This document shows, piece by piece, positions 21,798 through 31,022 of a stretch of 38,070 bases of DNA. The notes below the pieces were generated by a model. That model was given only the letters and a program-made list of their open reading frames with translations. It was not told where the DNA came from and ran no database searches. Position 1 is the stretch's first letter, and every line of letters starts with the position of its first letter. Source of the stretch: Gallionellales bacterium GWA2_60_142 (lineage in GTDB: Bacteria > Pseudomonadota > Gammaproteobacteria > Burkholderiales > Gallionellaceae); contig MGWR01000004.1 in assembly GCA_001801085.1 (NCBI GenBank), forward strand, positions 1 through 38,070, written 5' to 3'. The translations under genes were made by a program, and so were the position numbers.

Positions 21798-24257
21798 CTA
21801 ATGCACCCCCTTGCCGATCAGGAACTTTCCCAGCGGCTTGTCCGCATATTTGATGTGATTCAACAGCCAGTCCTTGATGGACTGTAACGCCAGCAACTCT
21901 CCCCCCTGGCTCAATCGGGTCTGCAAATGAGCGGCCTCGTTCACCAGCGAGGCATGCTCCCCATCGTGCCGGGCCATCTCGCCGTAGCCATACTGCTCCA
22001 TCAAACGATGCTCGGTCGCGAAATGGAAAGATGTAAAGGAGATCAGGTCGTCGAACAGCCGGTGCAGCACCTCGTCGCCCTCGCGGTTCCTGATCGCGCC
22101 GTTCAGGCGATTGACCAGCCGCACCAGCTCACGATGCTGCTCGTCGATCTCGGTGACACCGACATAATGCTCGCTGTCGAACACGATCCACGTTTCGGCA
22201 TCGCTCTCGGCAAACGGCTTGCCGCCGAAATAAGTGTAAGTGTTCTTGCCGCTGCGCTTGCTGTCGTACATCGCCGCGTCGGCGGCGGCGAGCAGGCTAT
22301 CCATTTCGTTGCCGTTGTCGGGAAAGATGCTGATGCCGATACTGGCGCCCACGCTGCATTCCTGCCCGTCCGGCAGCGTCATAGTCTGCGCGAAGGCCTG
22401 CAATATCTTTTCGGCCACCTTCTCGATCTCGGCCGGATGATCGACATCTCCGGCAACGATGGCGAACTCGTCGCCGCCGAGACGCGCCACGCTATCCACC
22501 GCGCGCACGCAGGCCAGCAGGCGCTGCGCCACCATCTTCAGCACCGCGTCGCCGGCTTCGTGCCCGTATGTGTCGTTGACCGGCTTGAAACCGTCCAAGT
22601 CGAGGAACAGCAGTGCGACATGCTTCTTTTGCCTGCGCGCCTGCGACATCGCTTGCGACAGACGATCAAAGAACAGCGACCGGTTCGGCAAGCCGGTGAG
22701 CCGGTCGTGATAAGCCAAAAAGTTGATGCGAGACTCGGCCTGTTTGCGCGCGGTGATATCGATGAAGGAAATCAGCACATGATCCAGCGTCTCCCGGCTG
22801 CTCTCCGGCACCGACAGGTTCAGCAACAGCTCTTTCCTGTCCCCGCGCCCGTCGCGTATCGGCACCTCGTAGGTAAAACGCGTCTCTCCCTGCGCCAGCG
22901 CGACCAGCTCCTCGGAGAAACACTCCCAAGAATCCTCCAAGAAATGACGTGGAAGATGCAGCTTCAATTCTTCCTTGTTCGTCGCGCCGAAGAATTCCAG
23001 TCCGGGCCGGTTGACCGCCAGTATCCGTATCATCGCGCCGCATTTCTTCACATCCTCGGGATGTTCGCCGAACCATGCGCGAAAATCCCGCACGCCGGAT
23101 GCGGCCAACCGTTCGAAATAGGCTTTGAGTTGCGAAAAATCCTCTTCGAGTATCGGCACGGCTGCGCTGTCGAACAGGTTGTGATACTGCTTCTCGCTTT
23201 TCAGCAGCGCCGCATCCGCCCGCACTTTATGTTCGAGCAGGATGGCCAACTGGGCTGTCTGCTCGCGCTGCCACCTTTGCCATACCCATGCGACCGAGAT
23301 CGTGAAAATGAACAAAGCCAGCGCCATTGCCAGCAGTTCGACCTGATTCACCAAGGTGTATGCCTCTTTTTCGGACATCTTGGAAATCAGCACCCAGGGC
23401 GTTTCCGCGATGGGTGTGGCGAACGACAACACCGGCACGCCCTGATAGTCGAGCGCATGTTCCAGCAACCCGCTCTTGCCCTGCAATGCCAGAGCCGCCG
23501 CGAGCCCCGGCGTATTCAGCGGCAGGCTGAATTCCATGGGCGCGGCTTCGCCATGACGCAAGCGGCTCAGAAACTGCACCCTGTCGCCCTCGATGCGCAC
23601 CAGTTGCGTCTCGGCGCTCTCGCTCTTGACCGGCCAGGTCTCGATCAAGGGGAACAGATAGCGGCTAGGATCCTCCGAGAAATAAATCGCTCCGGTGGGC
23701 TTGCCCGCCACGCTCAGCGGACTCATGAATCCCAGCCCGACCGGCAAGCGGGAATCCTCGTGGCGATGCAGGTCGATCAGCCGGATGCGACCCGAACGCA
23801 TCGCATCCAGCGCCGCTTCCGTCATTTTTTCTTCGTGCTCGATGAATCTGCCTACATGCAGAAAAAAGCGTCCTTTCGCATCGTATAGCGCAATCGCGTG
23901 GTAATGGTGAGCATCGATGAAGGCGCGCAACCTGTTCTCGATACGCAGGCGCTGGATGCCGTCCCTCATCCCGTCGACCATCCACTGCTTCACTTCGCCG
24001 GCGAAGTAGGAATCGATCGCCAGGGTGTTGATATCGGAATGGCGATCGTCCAGCCACTCTCCGATCTGGTTGGCTTTCAGTATGCCGATCGCGGCGATCT
24101 TTTCCTTCTGGCTGTCCTTGACCGCCTCGCGCAGGTTGCCGAACACCCAGCTGCCGGCCAGCAGAAACATCGCCAGCACGATCATCAAGCCGAATAGAAG
24201 TTTGAAGCCCGGTTTGACGCGGGCATTTCCAGGGAGGGGGGGCTGACTGCTATCCAT
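21798..24257 (-). CDS. Membrane PAS-GGDEF diguanylate cyclase with C-terminal hemerythrin domain
   Basis: 819 residues. Helix 1 (18-40), periplasmic sensor (41-305), helix 2 (about 308-330), PAS-like region (about 356-495), GGDEF domain (505-668; ARLGGDEFAIV near 592, with the RxxD site RAVD five residues earlier), then a hemerythrin domain (about 683-815). The hemerythrin iron ligands can be placed: IDEQH (near 707), FHFATEH (H and E near 743-748), HDGEH (two H near 766-770), NHIKYAD (H and D near 803-808). Such domains bind oxygen or NO at a di-iron centre, so this should be a diguanylate cyclase tuned by O2/NO as well as by a periplasmic signal. No EAL domain. It lies 40 bases upstream of the UrtA-like gene on the same strand. 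Confidence 0.92.
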   Translation of the reverse strand: MDSSQPPLPGNARVKPGFKLLFGLMIVLAMFLLAGSWVFGNLREAVKDSQKEKIAAIGILKANQIGEWLDDRHSDINTLAIDSYFAGEVKQWMVDGMRDGIQRLRIENRLRAFIDAHHYHAIALYDAKGRFFLHVGRFIEHEEKMTEAALDAMRSGRIRLIDLHRHEDSRLPVGLGFMSPLSVAGKPTGAIYFSEDPSRYLFPLIETWPVKSESAETQLVRIEGDRVQFLSRLRHGEAAPMEFSLPLNTPGLAAALALQGKSGLLEHALDYQGVPVLSFATPIAETPWVLISKMSEKEAYTLVNQVELLAMALALFIFTISVAWVWQRWQREQTAQLAILLEHKVRADAALLKSEKQYHNLFDSAAVPILEEDFSQLKAYFERLAASGVRDFRAWFGEHPEDVKKCGAMIRILAVNRPGLEFFGATNKEELKLHLPRHFLEDSWECFSEELVALAQGETRFTYEVPIRDGRGDRKELLLNLSVPESSRETLDHVLISFIDITARKQAESRINFLAYHDRLTGLPNRSLFFDRLSQAMSQARRQKKHVALLFLDLDGFKPVNDTYGHEAGDAVLKMVAQRLLACVRAVDSVARLGGDEFAIVAGDVDHPAEIEKVAEKILQAFAQTMTLPDGQECSVGASIGISIFPDNGNEMDSLLAAADAAMYDSKRSGKNTYTYFGGKPFAESDAETWIVFDSEHYVGVTEIDEQHRELVRLVNRLNGAIRNREGDEVLHRLFDDLISFTSFHFATEHRLMEQYGYGEMARHDGEHASLVNEAAHLQTRLSQGGELLALQSIKDWLLNHIKYADKPLGKFLIGKGVH

Positions 24258-24447
24258 TTCAAAACTCTTTCAAGACCCTTGGTTTGCCGAAACCATGCGC
24301 TCAACACTGCATTTACGGCAACCCTACTCCCGTTGCGCGGAAATTGATAGCACCGGAATCGAAGCCGGGTATCGAGACTGGAGCCAAGTAGATTCCCAGC
24401 AAACGGCGGCCTTCGTGAGGCGTGAGGAATGGCCGCGACAAGACGCA

Positions 24448-27400
24448 TTACCTCCTTGCGCTCAGCCCCGCCTCGAATTCCTCGATGGCAACCGCCTTCC
24501 CGAACAGGAAGCCCTGATAGGACATGCAGTCGTGACGATCGAGGAAGGCGAACTGCGCCTCGGTCTCCACGCCTTCGGCCAGGACAACCAGCCCGAACCG
24601 GCATCCCAGGTCGATGATCGATTGCACCAGCTGCGTGTCGCTGTCGTTGAGCCCTATCCCCTGCACAAAAGACTTGTGTATCTTGACCTGATCCAGCGGC
24701 ATTTGTTTCAGGTAGCTCAACGACGAATAGCCGCTGCCGAAATCGTCCATGGCCAGGGTGATGCCCAACGCCTTCAGTCCCTGCATCTTGCCGACGGCGG
24801 CCGGCAAATCCTCCAGCACCATACGCTCCGTCAACTCCACGATCAGCAACTCGGGCCTGATCCGGTGCGTACCCAGCAATGCGGTCATTTCGCCGACAAA
24901 ACCCGGCTGCGCAAAGAACCTGCTGCTGATGTTCACGGCCAGCGTCAATCCCGCCGTCCGTTCGTCACCCGCCCAGCGAACCAGTCGGGCGCAGGCCTCG
25001 TTCAACACCCAGCGGTCGATGTCGAGAATCAGCGCACTCTTTTCCGCAACCGGGATGAAATCGTCCGGCATCGCCAGACCGGACTGCGGCCGTTCCCAGC
25101 GCAACAGCGCCTCGGCGCCGATCGTGCGCCGATCTCCCTCCACCTGCGGCTGATAGTGAAGATGCAACTCCCCGCGTTCGAGCGCATGATCCAGGCTCTC
25201 CATCATGGAATCGCGCGAACCGGCGTCGGCCTGCATCGCCGGTTCGAAAAAGCAGATGGCATTGCGTCCGGCTTTCTTGACCTGGTACATCGCCAGGTCG
25301 GCTTGCCGCAACAGGTCCTCCACCGACTCCCCGTTGCCGTGATACAGCGTGACGCCGATGCTGGGCGAGCTCAGGTATTCGTGCTCCTTGAGCAGATAGG
25401 GACGCGCCAGCGCCTCGCGGATTTTCTCCGCCACTGTAGCCACCTTGTGTCCGGCATCCTGTTCGTCGCCGCCCGCGTCTTCGATCAGCACCACGAACTC
25501 GTCGCCGCCCAGTCTGGCCACGGTATCCATCTCACGCACGCAGGATTTGATGCGATTAGCCACCTCGACCAGCATCAGGTCGCCGTAATCGTGGCCCAGC
25601 GTATCGTTGAGCGCCTTGAACTTGTCCATGTCGAGGAACATCAGTGCGCCGTAATTGCGGCGGCGCGCCGAAGCGGTCAGCGCCGCGCGCAGCCGTTCTA
25701 GCAGCAGCCTCCGGTTGGGCAGGCTGGTCAATACGTCATAGAACGCCAGATTGCGGATTTCCTCCTCGGCCCGCTTGCGTTCGGTGATGTCGGCGAACAC
25801 GCCAACATAATGAGTGACCTCGTTCCTGTCGTTCCTGACGGCGGTAACGGTCACCCAGCGCGGATAAACCTGGCCGTTCTTGCGCCTGTCCCATATCTCT
25901 CCCGCCCATGCCCCTTCCTCTTTCAGGCGCTGCCACATCTCGCCGTAGAACTGCTTGTCGTGGCGGCCGGAGCTCATCATGCTCGGGTTATGCCCGATCA
26001 CCTCGGCGGCGCTGTATCCGGTGATACGCTCGAACGAACGGTTGACCCGGATGATGTTGGCATCGGCATCGGTGATCAGGATGGCATCCTGGGTCTCGAA
26101 TGCGACCGCCGCGACCTGCAGCGCCTGTTCGTCCTGCTTGCGCCGGCTGATGTCGCGGCAGAACACGAACAATCGGCCGCTTTCTTCCTGATACTTGACC
26201 GATACCTCGATGTCGACGATGCGCCCATCCTTGCGGCGGTGCCGGGTCTCGAAGCGATCATGCCCCTGCGCGATGATCTTCTCCACGTGAGCCTTAACGT
26301 CCTCGGGCCGCTCGTTTGCCTCCAGCTGGCTGACATGCATACCGACCAGCTCGCCGATCGTATACCCGGATATGTCAGCATAGGCCTGATTGGCTTCCAG
26401 CAGATTGCCCGCCATGTCGGTCACCCAGAAACCATCGATCGCCGTTTCGATGACCTTTTCATGCTGCTTCATCGCCGCCTCGGCCTTCTTGCGTTCGGTG
26501 ACGTCGCGGCTGGACGCGTACAGGAAGGACTGGCCGTCGATCTCTACCCCAGAGGTGCTGATCTCGACATCGATCAGCGCACCGTCCTTGCGGCGATGCA
26601 CCGTCTCGAACAACTCGGATCTGCCGATCAGCGACCGGAAGCGCTCGTGCAATTCCTCCGCGGACCATCGCGCATCCCAGTCGGCCACGTTCAGTCCGGC
26701 AACCTCCTCCGGGCTGTAGCCCAGCATGCGGCAGAACGCGTCGTTGGCCTCGACGATGTCGCCCTGCATGTCCATCACATGGATGCCGTCCATCGAGGTC
26801 GCCATCAATGCCTGGTTGCGGCGCAGCTGCGCCTGCCCCTCCTGCGATCGCTTGTTTCCCTCGTCGATCGCGGCCTGCAGCAGTTCGTTGCTGAAGGTCA
26901 GGTCGTGGGTGCGCTGGTTGATCCTGTCCTCCAGTTCAAGGTTGACGCGCAGCATATCCTGCTCGCGCTGCGACAGCGTTCTGAACATGACGCCGACTGC
27001 TTGCGTCAACCTGCCGATCTCCGCGACTCCCCGTTGCGGCAACGCGACATCATGCTCGCCCGCGGCGATCTTCTCGGCGGCCAGCGCCAACTGTTCCAGC
27101 GGTGCGAACGAGCGGCGCAACGACCTCATCGCAACAACCCCGATCAACAGTATCCCGACTAGCCAGGGCGCCAGATGAACTATGGGCAGCGTGAATAATT
27201 GCCACCCAGCCGGCACATCCGGGATGCGATACATCAACACCAGGAAGCGGTCCGGATTGGCGGAATCAAAGTGCAGTCGGGTAGCGGCAAACAACTGATC
27301 GTCCCTGCTCATGGTTATCGCCTGCGCCGACAGCGCCCCTTCGGCGCCCGACTGAAACATCTGCGCCAGGATCGGGAAATCGGCAGCGATGCTGTCGCGC

Positions 27401-28185
27401 CCGGGCATGCCGGAATCGAAGCTGCGACTTGCATCCGGGTGTAGCAGATATTGTCCGGACTGGTTGGCGACATAGGTCTGCACGTCCGCAGGCAAGCCTT
27501 CCCTGGAGGATTCCAGCAAACCGCGCACATCAAGGCTGATCGCCACGATGCCGAACGCCTTGCCGGACGAATCGTAAACCGGCGTTGCCGCGCGCAATGT
27601 CTGGATGCGTTCGGGGTCTCCTGCCGATCCCTGCTGATAGTCGAATCCGGAAAGATACACCTCGCCCTTGGGCAGTTTTAGCGCCTGCCGGAAGAAATCG
27701 CGCGCACCGTAGACCTCCCCCATGTCCGGCAACACCGACAGGATTTTCCCGCCTCGGCTATCGACACGCACAATCTCACGCCCGCCATCGTCCACGCCGA
27801 TATAGCGCATCCGGTAGTAGCCGGGATGAGCCTGGGAGAACGCGGAGAATATTTCCTGGAGGCGCGCGTCCCATTTGGCGCGCGTATTGCCGTCGCGCGG
27901 GTCGATGCCGCGGTGCTGCGCGGCGCGCACAATGCCGGAAATGGGCGGGGTATTGGACAGGAACAGCGCGTCGCGTCGCAGCAAATCGATTTGCTGATTC
28001 AACCTTAAACGCTGTGTCTGGATGGAACTGTCGAGATGGGCGGCACGCTCGCTGACATAGGCCTCGCGCAATCGCGAATGTTCGATATACCAGATCGCCA
28101 GCGCGCTTACGGACAGCATGACGATCAAGCCGATGGCGAGCCGGGTAGACAAACGAGAAACGCTCAGCATCAGGGGGTTCCTCAT
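24448..28185 (-). CDS. Membrane sensor with dCACHE-HAMP-3xPAS-GGDEF-EAL (altered EAL motif)
   Basis: 1245 residues. Helix 1 (16-34), periplasmic dCACHE-like sensor (35-337), helix 2 (338-357), HAMP (358-412), coiled coil, PAS units (about 460-570, 580-690, 705-815), GGDEF (818-980, motif near 892, REMD inhibitory site), EAL (990-1240; EALLRW near 1025, VELTER, DDFGSGYSSL, AEGVET, YQGFLFGK). In the conserved KID motif the aspartate is histidine (VKIHKSF, H1170), which may weaken phosphodiesterase activity. The start at 28185 has GGGAG eight bases before it. The C-terminal half is strongly similar to that of the 1354-residue protein. Upstream of the hemerythrin cyclase gene by 190 bases of featureless DNA (24258-24447). 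Confidence 0.92.
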   Translation of the reverse strand: MRNPLMLSVSRLSTRLAIGLIVMLSVSALAIWYIEHSRLREAYVSERAAHLDSSIQTQRLRLNQQIDLLRRDALFLSNTPPISGIVRAAQHRGIDPRDGNTRAKWDARLQEIFSAFSQAHPGYYRMRYIGVDDGGREIVRVDSRGGKILSVLPDMGEVYGARDFFRQALKLPKGEVYLSGFDYQQGSAGDPERIQTLRAATPVYDSSGKAFGIVAISLDVRGLLESSREGLPADVQTYVANQSGQYLLHPDASRSFDSGMPGRDSIAADFPILAQMFQSGAEGALSAQAITMSRDDQLFAATRLHFDSANPDRFLVLMYRIPDVPAGWQLFTLPIVHLAPWLVGILLIGVVAMRSLRRSFAPLEQLALAAEKIAAGEHDVALPQRGVAEIGRLTQAVGVMFRTLSQREQDMLRVNLELEDRINQRTHDLTFSNELLQAAIDEGNKRSQEGQAQLRRNQALMATSMDGIHVMDMQGDIVEANDAFCRMLGYSPEEVAGLNVADWDARWSAEELHERFRSLIGRSELFETVHRRKDGALIDVEISTSGVEIDGQSFLYASSRDVTERKKAEAAMKQHEKVIETAIDGFWVTDMAGNLLEANQAYADISGYTIGELVGMHVSQLEANERPEDVKAHVEKIIAQGHDRFETRHRRKDGRIVDIEVSVKYQEESGRLFVFCRDISRRKQDEQALQVAAVAFETQDAILITDADANIIRVNRSFERITGYSAAEVIGHNPSMMSSGRHDKQFYGEMWQRLKEEGAWAGEIWDRRKNGQVYPRWVTVTAVRNDRNEVTHYVGVFADITERKRAEEEIRNLAFYDVLTSLPNRRLLLERLRAALTASARRRNYGALMFLDMDKFKALNDTLGHDYGDLMLVEVANRIKSCVREMDTVARLGGDEFVVLIEDAGGDEQDAGHKVATVAEKIREALARPYLLKEHEYLSSPSIGVTLYHGNGESVEDLLRQADLAMYQVKKAGRNAICFFEPAMQADAGSRDSMMESLDHALERGELHLHYQPQVEGDRRTIGAEALLRWERPQSGLAMPDDFIPVAEKSALILDIDRWVLNEACARLVRWAGDERTAGLTLAVNISSRFFAQPGFVGEMTALLGTHRIRPELLIVELTERMVLEDLPAAVGKMQGLKALGITLAMDDFGSGYSSLSYLKQMPLDQVKIHKSFVQGIGLNDSDTQLVQSIIDLGCRFGLVVLAEGVETEAQFAFLDRHDCMSYQGFLFGKAVAIEEFEAGLSARR

Positions 28186-28281
28186 GAGGAGTTCTCCCGT
28201 ATCCTAATGCAGAATCGACCTATTTCCCGACGAATCCGCGCATCCCCATGCGGGCTAGGGATTTGCCGATGGGTTAACGGC

Positions 28282-29187
28282 TTATTTTCCCCGCATCGTC
28301 TGCCGCGCCAGACAGAGATCCTGCCAGGCCTTCGCCTTCTCCATCGGACTGCGCAGCAGGTAGGCCGGGTGATAGGTGACGACCAGAGGTAATCCATTGA
28401 AGTCGTGCGTCCGGCCGCGCAGCGAACCCAGCGCGACGTCGCCCGTATTCAGCAATGCGGTCGCGGCGGTCTTGCCGAGTGCCACGATCACCTTGGGCTG
28501 GATCAGTTGTATCTGGCGTTGCAGGTACGGCAAACAGGTCGCGATCTCGTCCAATTTGGGGGGAGACTGCTTGCCCGTAGCCTCGACCGGCGGACGGCAC
28601 TTGACGACGTTGGCGATGTACACGTTGTTGCCGCGTTTCAGTTCGAGCGCGAGCAGCATATTGTCCAGCAGCCTGCCCGCCTCGCCCACGAACGGCTCAC
28701 CGCGCGCATCCTCGTCCGCGCCCGGCCCTTCGCCGACGAACAGCCAGTCGGCCTGCTGGTCGCCGACGCCGAACACCGTCTGCGTGCAACCGGCGCGCAA
28801 CTTGCAGGCGGTGCAGTCGCGCACCATGGTCTTCAGCTCCGGCCAACCGAGTCTGGCGACAAGCTGTTCGCGGCCGGCCTCGTCGCCCGCGACGGCTGCC
28901 GCAGGTTCGGGTTCGGCCTCGACCGGCATGTCGCTTGTGTAAGACGGATTGCGCCCTTCGTCCGCACTCGGGACAGGCTGCGCGATACCCATCGCCGATG
29001 GTTGAGTATCGGCTGCGGATGCCGCCATATTTTCCGCAGGGGCGCATGAAGCTTCCGTTCCGATATCGGCACGGCACACCGTACCCCTGCCTTCGGCCCC
29101 GACCTCGTCCGCTACCACAGGTTGTTCCCTGCGCACCCATTGCGGATACAGGTTCAGTTCGCGCAATACAGCTTCGTTTCTATCCAT
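28282..29187 (-). CDS. Family 4 (Fe-S) uracil-DNA glycosylase
   Basis: 301 residues. The catalytic domain starts near residue 105: four cysteines for a 4Fe-4S cluster (C125 and C128 in DCTACKL, C197 in VVKCRPP, C218 in ATCLPYL), the active-site loop GEGPGADEDARGEPFVG (about 152-168), and HPAYLLRS (273-280). It removes uracil from DNA, starting base-excision repair. Residues 25-104 are a long low-complexity, Ala/Pro/Glu-rich linker with an N-terminal helix-like tail (MDRNEAVLRELNLYPQWVRRE), a layout common in betaproteobacterial homologues. The start at 29187 overlaps the rimI stop by eight bases, so the genes are coupled. Confidence 0.9.
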   Translation of the reverse strand: MDRNEAVLRELNLYPQWVRREQPVVADEVGAEGRGTVCRADIGTEASCAPAENMAASAADTQPSAMGIAQPVPSADEGRNPSYTSDMPVEAEPEPAAAVAGDEAGREQLVARLGWPELKTMVRDCTACKLRAGCTQTVFGVGDQQADWLFVGEGPGADEDARGEPFVGEAGRLLDNMLLALELKRGNNVYIANVVKCRPPVEATGKQSPPKLDEIATCLPYLQRQIQLIQPKVIVALGKTAATALLNTGDVALGSLRGRTHDFNGLPLVVTYHPAYLLRSPMEKAKAWQDLCLARQTMRGK

Positions 29188-29665
29188 TCGCTTCACCCGC
29201 CCCATTCGTTCCATCCAACAGCTCGCACGCCATCACCAGCGCGTCTTCGCTGCCGCTCGCGTCGCGATAATAGCCGCGCCGCAGGCCGACCTCAGAAAAT
29301 CCCGCGCTGCGGTACAACGCGACCGCAGCCATATTGGACGGACGCACTTCGAGCAACACGCGCCGCATGTTTTTTGCGCGCGCCAGTTCCAACATCCCGC
29401 CCAGCATCGCGCGCCCCAAACCCTTGCGCTGCTGCGTCGCTGCCACGCCTATCGTCAGCAGCTCGGCCTCGTCCACCGCCGGCATCATGATCGCATAGCC
29501 GCGCAGCTCACCATCGGCTTCATCGACCTGGCACCAGTAGCCGGCATCCAGCGAATCGGCAAACTGGCCGCGCGTCCACGGGTAGGCCTGCACCGATTGT
29601 TCGATGGCGAGCACCGCGTCGAGGTCGCGCTCTTGCATTTCTCTCACACAAACTCCGGCATACAT
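29180..29665 (-). CDS. rimI: Ribosomal-protein S18 alanine N-acetyltransferase RimI
   Basis: 161 residues, GNAT fold. The acetyl-CoA loop is QRKGLGRAML (79-88), preceded by ELLTIGVA and followed by VRPSNMAAVALYRSAGFSEVG, all typical of RimI. It acetylates the N-terminus of ribosomal protein S18. I begin at MYAGVCVREM (29665) because a conserved first strand (VCVREMQERDLDAVLAIEQ) needs these residues; an internal start at MQERD is possible, and a longer open frame would extend into the repeat-like intergenic element. The neighbour tsaB on one side and uracil-DNA glycosylase on the other are frequent partners in betaproteobacteria. Confidence 0.9.
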   Translation of the reverse strand: MYAGVCVREMQERDLDAVLAIEQSVQAYPWTRGQFADSLDAGYWCQVDEADGELRGYAIMMPAVDEAELLTIGVAATQQRKGLGRAMLGGMLELARAKNMRRVLLEVRPSNMAAVALYRSAGFSEVGLRRGYYRDASGSEDALVMACELLDGTNGAGEANG

Positions 29666-29666
29666 G

Positions 29667-29873
29667 TGAAAACCGGAAAGAAGCGTAGCGAGCGGTTCGA
29701 GAACAAGGCGCACGGAGCACAGGAACCTGAATGTACATCAGGTTTGCCGCTACGCGGCCCCGGATTCCGACAACTCCGTTGCGGCGCAGGCTCATGCGCA
29801 AAGCGCGTGATGCCGCAGCCAACACCGCGCAACGCGGTTATCGGATCGCGCAGTAGCTTATTTCCGGTTTTCA
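29667..29873. repeat. 207-bp element bounded by 13-bp perfect inverted repeats (MITE-like)
   Basis: TGAAAACCGGAAA (29667-29679) and TTTCCGGTTTTCA (29861-29873) are exact inverted copies. The interior contains a palindrome CCTGA-ATGTACAT-CAGG (about 29727-29743) and other self-complementary stretches. It fills the gap between tsaB and rimI and overlaps the last codons and stop of tsaB (ENRK-stop). No clear target-site duplication was seen and no protein of note is encoded. It may be a small mobile element or a large structured intergenic RNA. Confidence 0.5.
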
Positions 29874-30544
29874 TCGCGTTCTGCCGTCGTCAATGCAACC
29901 TTGTCGCGCAGATACAGCGGCAACGCCTGCGAAGCATCCATGCCTTCGCCCCGCGCCAGACGCCGCGCGCCGATCGCGGCGATGGCGGCAGCCTGCGGCA
30001 CGACGGTTCCGTCCACACCGAGCAGCTGACCGGCATAACGGGCCTGCAATGCCTCGCTGTTCACCGCAAAGCCGCTGCCCGCGGCGAACCAGCCAGCCCC
30101 CGCCACGACCGGCGCATCAGCAGGCTTGCACAGGCATGGGGCGCTCACCGCAATCCAGTCGTCGCCCTGTCTCTCGTAGGCGGCGTGATAGATCTCGCTC
30201 ATGCGCGCATCCAGCACCGCGATCACTTTGTCATGTCCCGACGCTTCGGCCAGCGCCTCCAGCGTACACACGCCGACCACCGGCAGATTCGCGCCGAGCG
30301 CCAGCCCCTGCGCCACGCCGCAAGCAATACGCACGCCGGTGAACGAACCCGGCCCCATGCCGAAGGCGATGGCATTCATGGCTTGTAGCCTGTGGCCGGT
30401 AGCTTGCAGCAGCTCGTCTATCATCGGCATCAGCCGTTCGGAATGCTTCTGCCCGACCGGCTCGCAGCGCGAGACGACTTCGCCGTCCTGCCAGAGCGCG
30501 ACGGAGCAATATTCGGAGGAAGTCTCCAGAGCGAGAACACGCAT
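29858..30544 (-). CDS. tsaB: tRNA threonylcarbamoyladenosine biosynthesis protein TsaB
   Basis: 228 residues of the TsaB/YeaZ family. Starts VLALETSSEYCSVALW and contains GMGPGSFTGVRIACGVAQGLA, the family signature. TsaB is the scaffold partner of TsaD in forming t6A37 on tRNAs that read ANN codons; it lacks the metal site of TsaD, as expected. The start overlaps the ispF stop by one base (TGATG), so they are co-transcribed. The last four residues (ENRK) and the stop codon lie in the right terminal repeat of the element at 29667-29873. Confidence 0.94.
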   Translation of the reverse strand: MRVLALETSSEYCSVALWQDGEVVSRCEPVGQKHSERLMPMIDELLQATGHRLQAMNAIAFGMGPGSFTGVRIACGVAQGLALGANLPVVGVCTLEALAEASGHDKVIAVLDARMSEIYHAAYERQGDDWIAVSAPCLCKPADAPVVAGAGWFAAGSGFAVNSEALQARYAGQLLGVDGTVVPQAAAIAAIGARRLARGEGMDASQALPLYLRDKVALTTAERDENRK

Positions 30545-31020
30545 CAGTTGTCAGCCAACAACAGAACGACCGCCTGTGCCGCGATACCCTCGCCGCGCCC
30601 GGTGTAGCCCAGCTTCTCGGTGGTGGTCGCCTTGACGTTGACCGCGCTACGCTCCACCCGCAGGTCGGCGGCGATGTTGTCCACCATCTGGAAGATGTGC
30701 GGGGCCATCTTCGGTGCCTGCGCGATGATGGTCGCGTCCACGTTGGCGACGCGATAGCCCTGTTCGCGCACCAGATGCATCGTCTCGCGCAGCAGGATGC
30801 GGCTGTCGATGTTCTTGAACTTCGCGTCGGTGTCGGCGAAATGTTTGCCGATATCGCCCAGCGCCGCAGCGCCTAACAGCGCATCGCAAATCGCATGCAG
30901 CAACACGTCCGCATCGGAATGCCCGAGCAGCCCTTTTTCATAGGGAATATCCACCCCGCCGACGATGAGCTTGCGCCCTTCAACCAATTGATGGACGTCG
31001 AATCCCTGTCCGATACGCAT
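30544..31020 (-). CDS. ispF: 2-C-methyl-D-erythritol 2,4-cyclodiphosphate synthase
   Basis: 158 residues, the normal length. Zinc ligands D8 and H10 (GFDVH) and H42 ([12 protein letters not shown]) are present, with GHSDADV and the C-terminal [19 protein letters not shown] motif. It catalyses the fifth step of the non-mevalonate isoprenoid pathway. It lies two bases after ispD, the enzyme two steps earlier, the common bacterial arrangement. Confidence 0.97.
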   Translation of the reverse strand: MRIGQGFDVHQLVEGRKLIVGGVDIPYEKGLLGHSDADVLLHAICDALLGAAALGDIGKHFADTDAKFKNIDSRILLRETMHLVREQGYRVANVDATIIAQAPKMAPHIFQMVDNIAADLRVERSAVNVKATTTEKLGYTGRGEGIAAQAVVLLLADN

Positions 31021-31022
31021 GA

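Noticed and set aside
24295-25701. Plus-strand open frame (468 codons) opposite the EAL part of the 1245-residue protein
   Set aside because: Antisense shadow of intact GGDEF-EAL sequence, with no recognisable motif.
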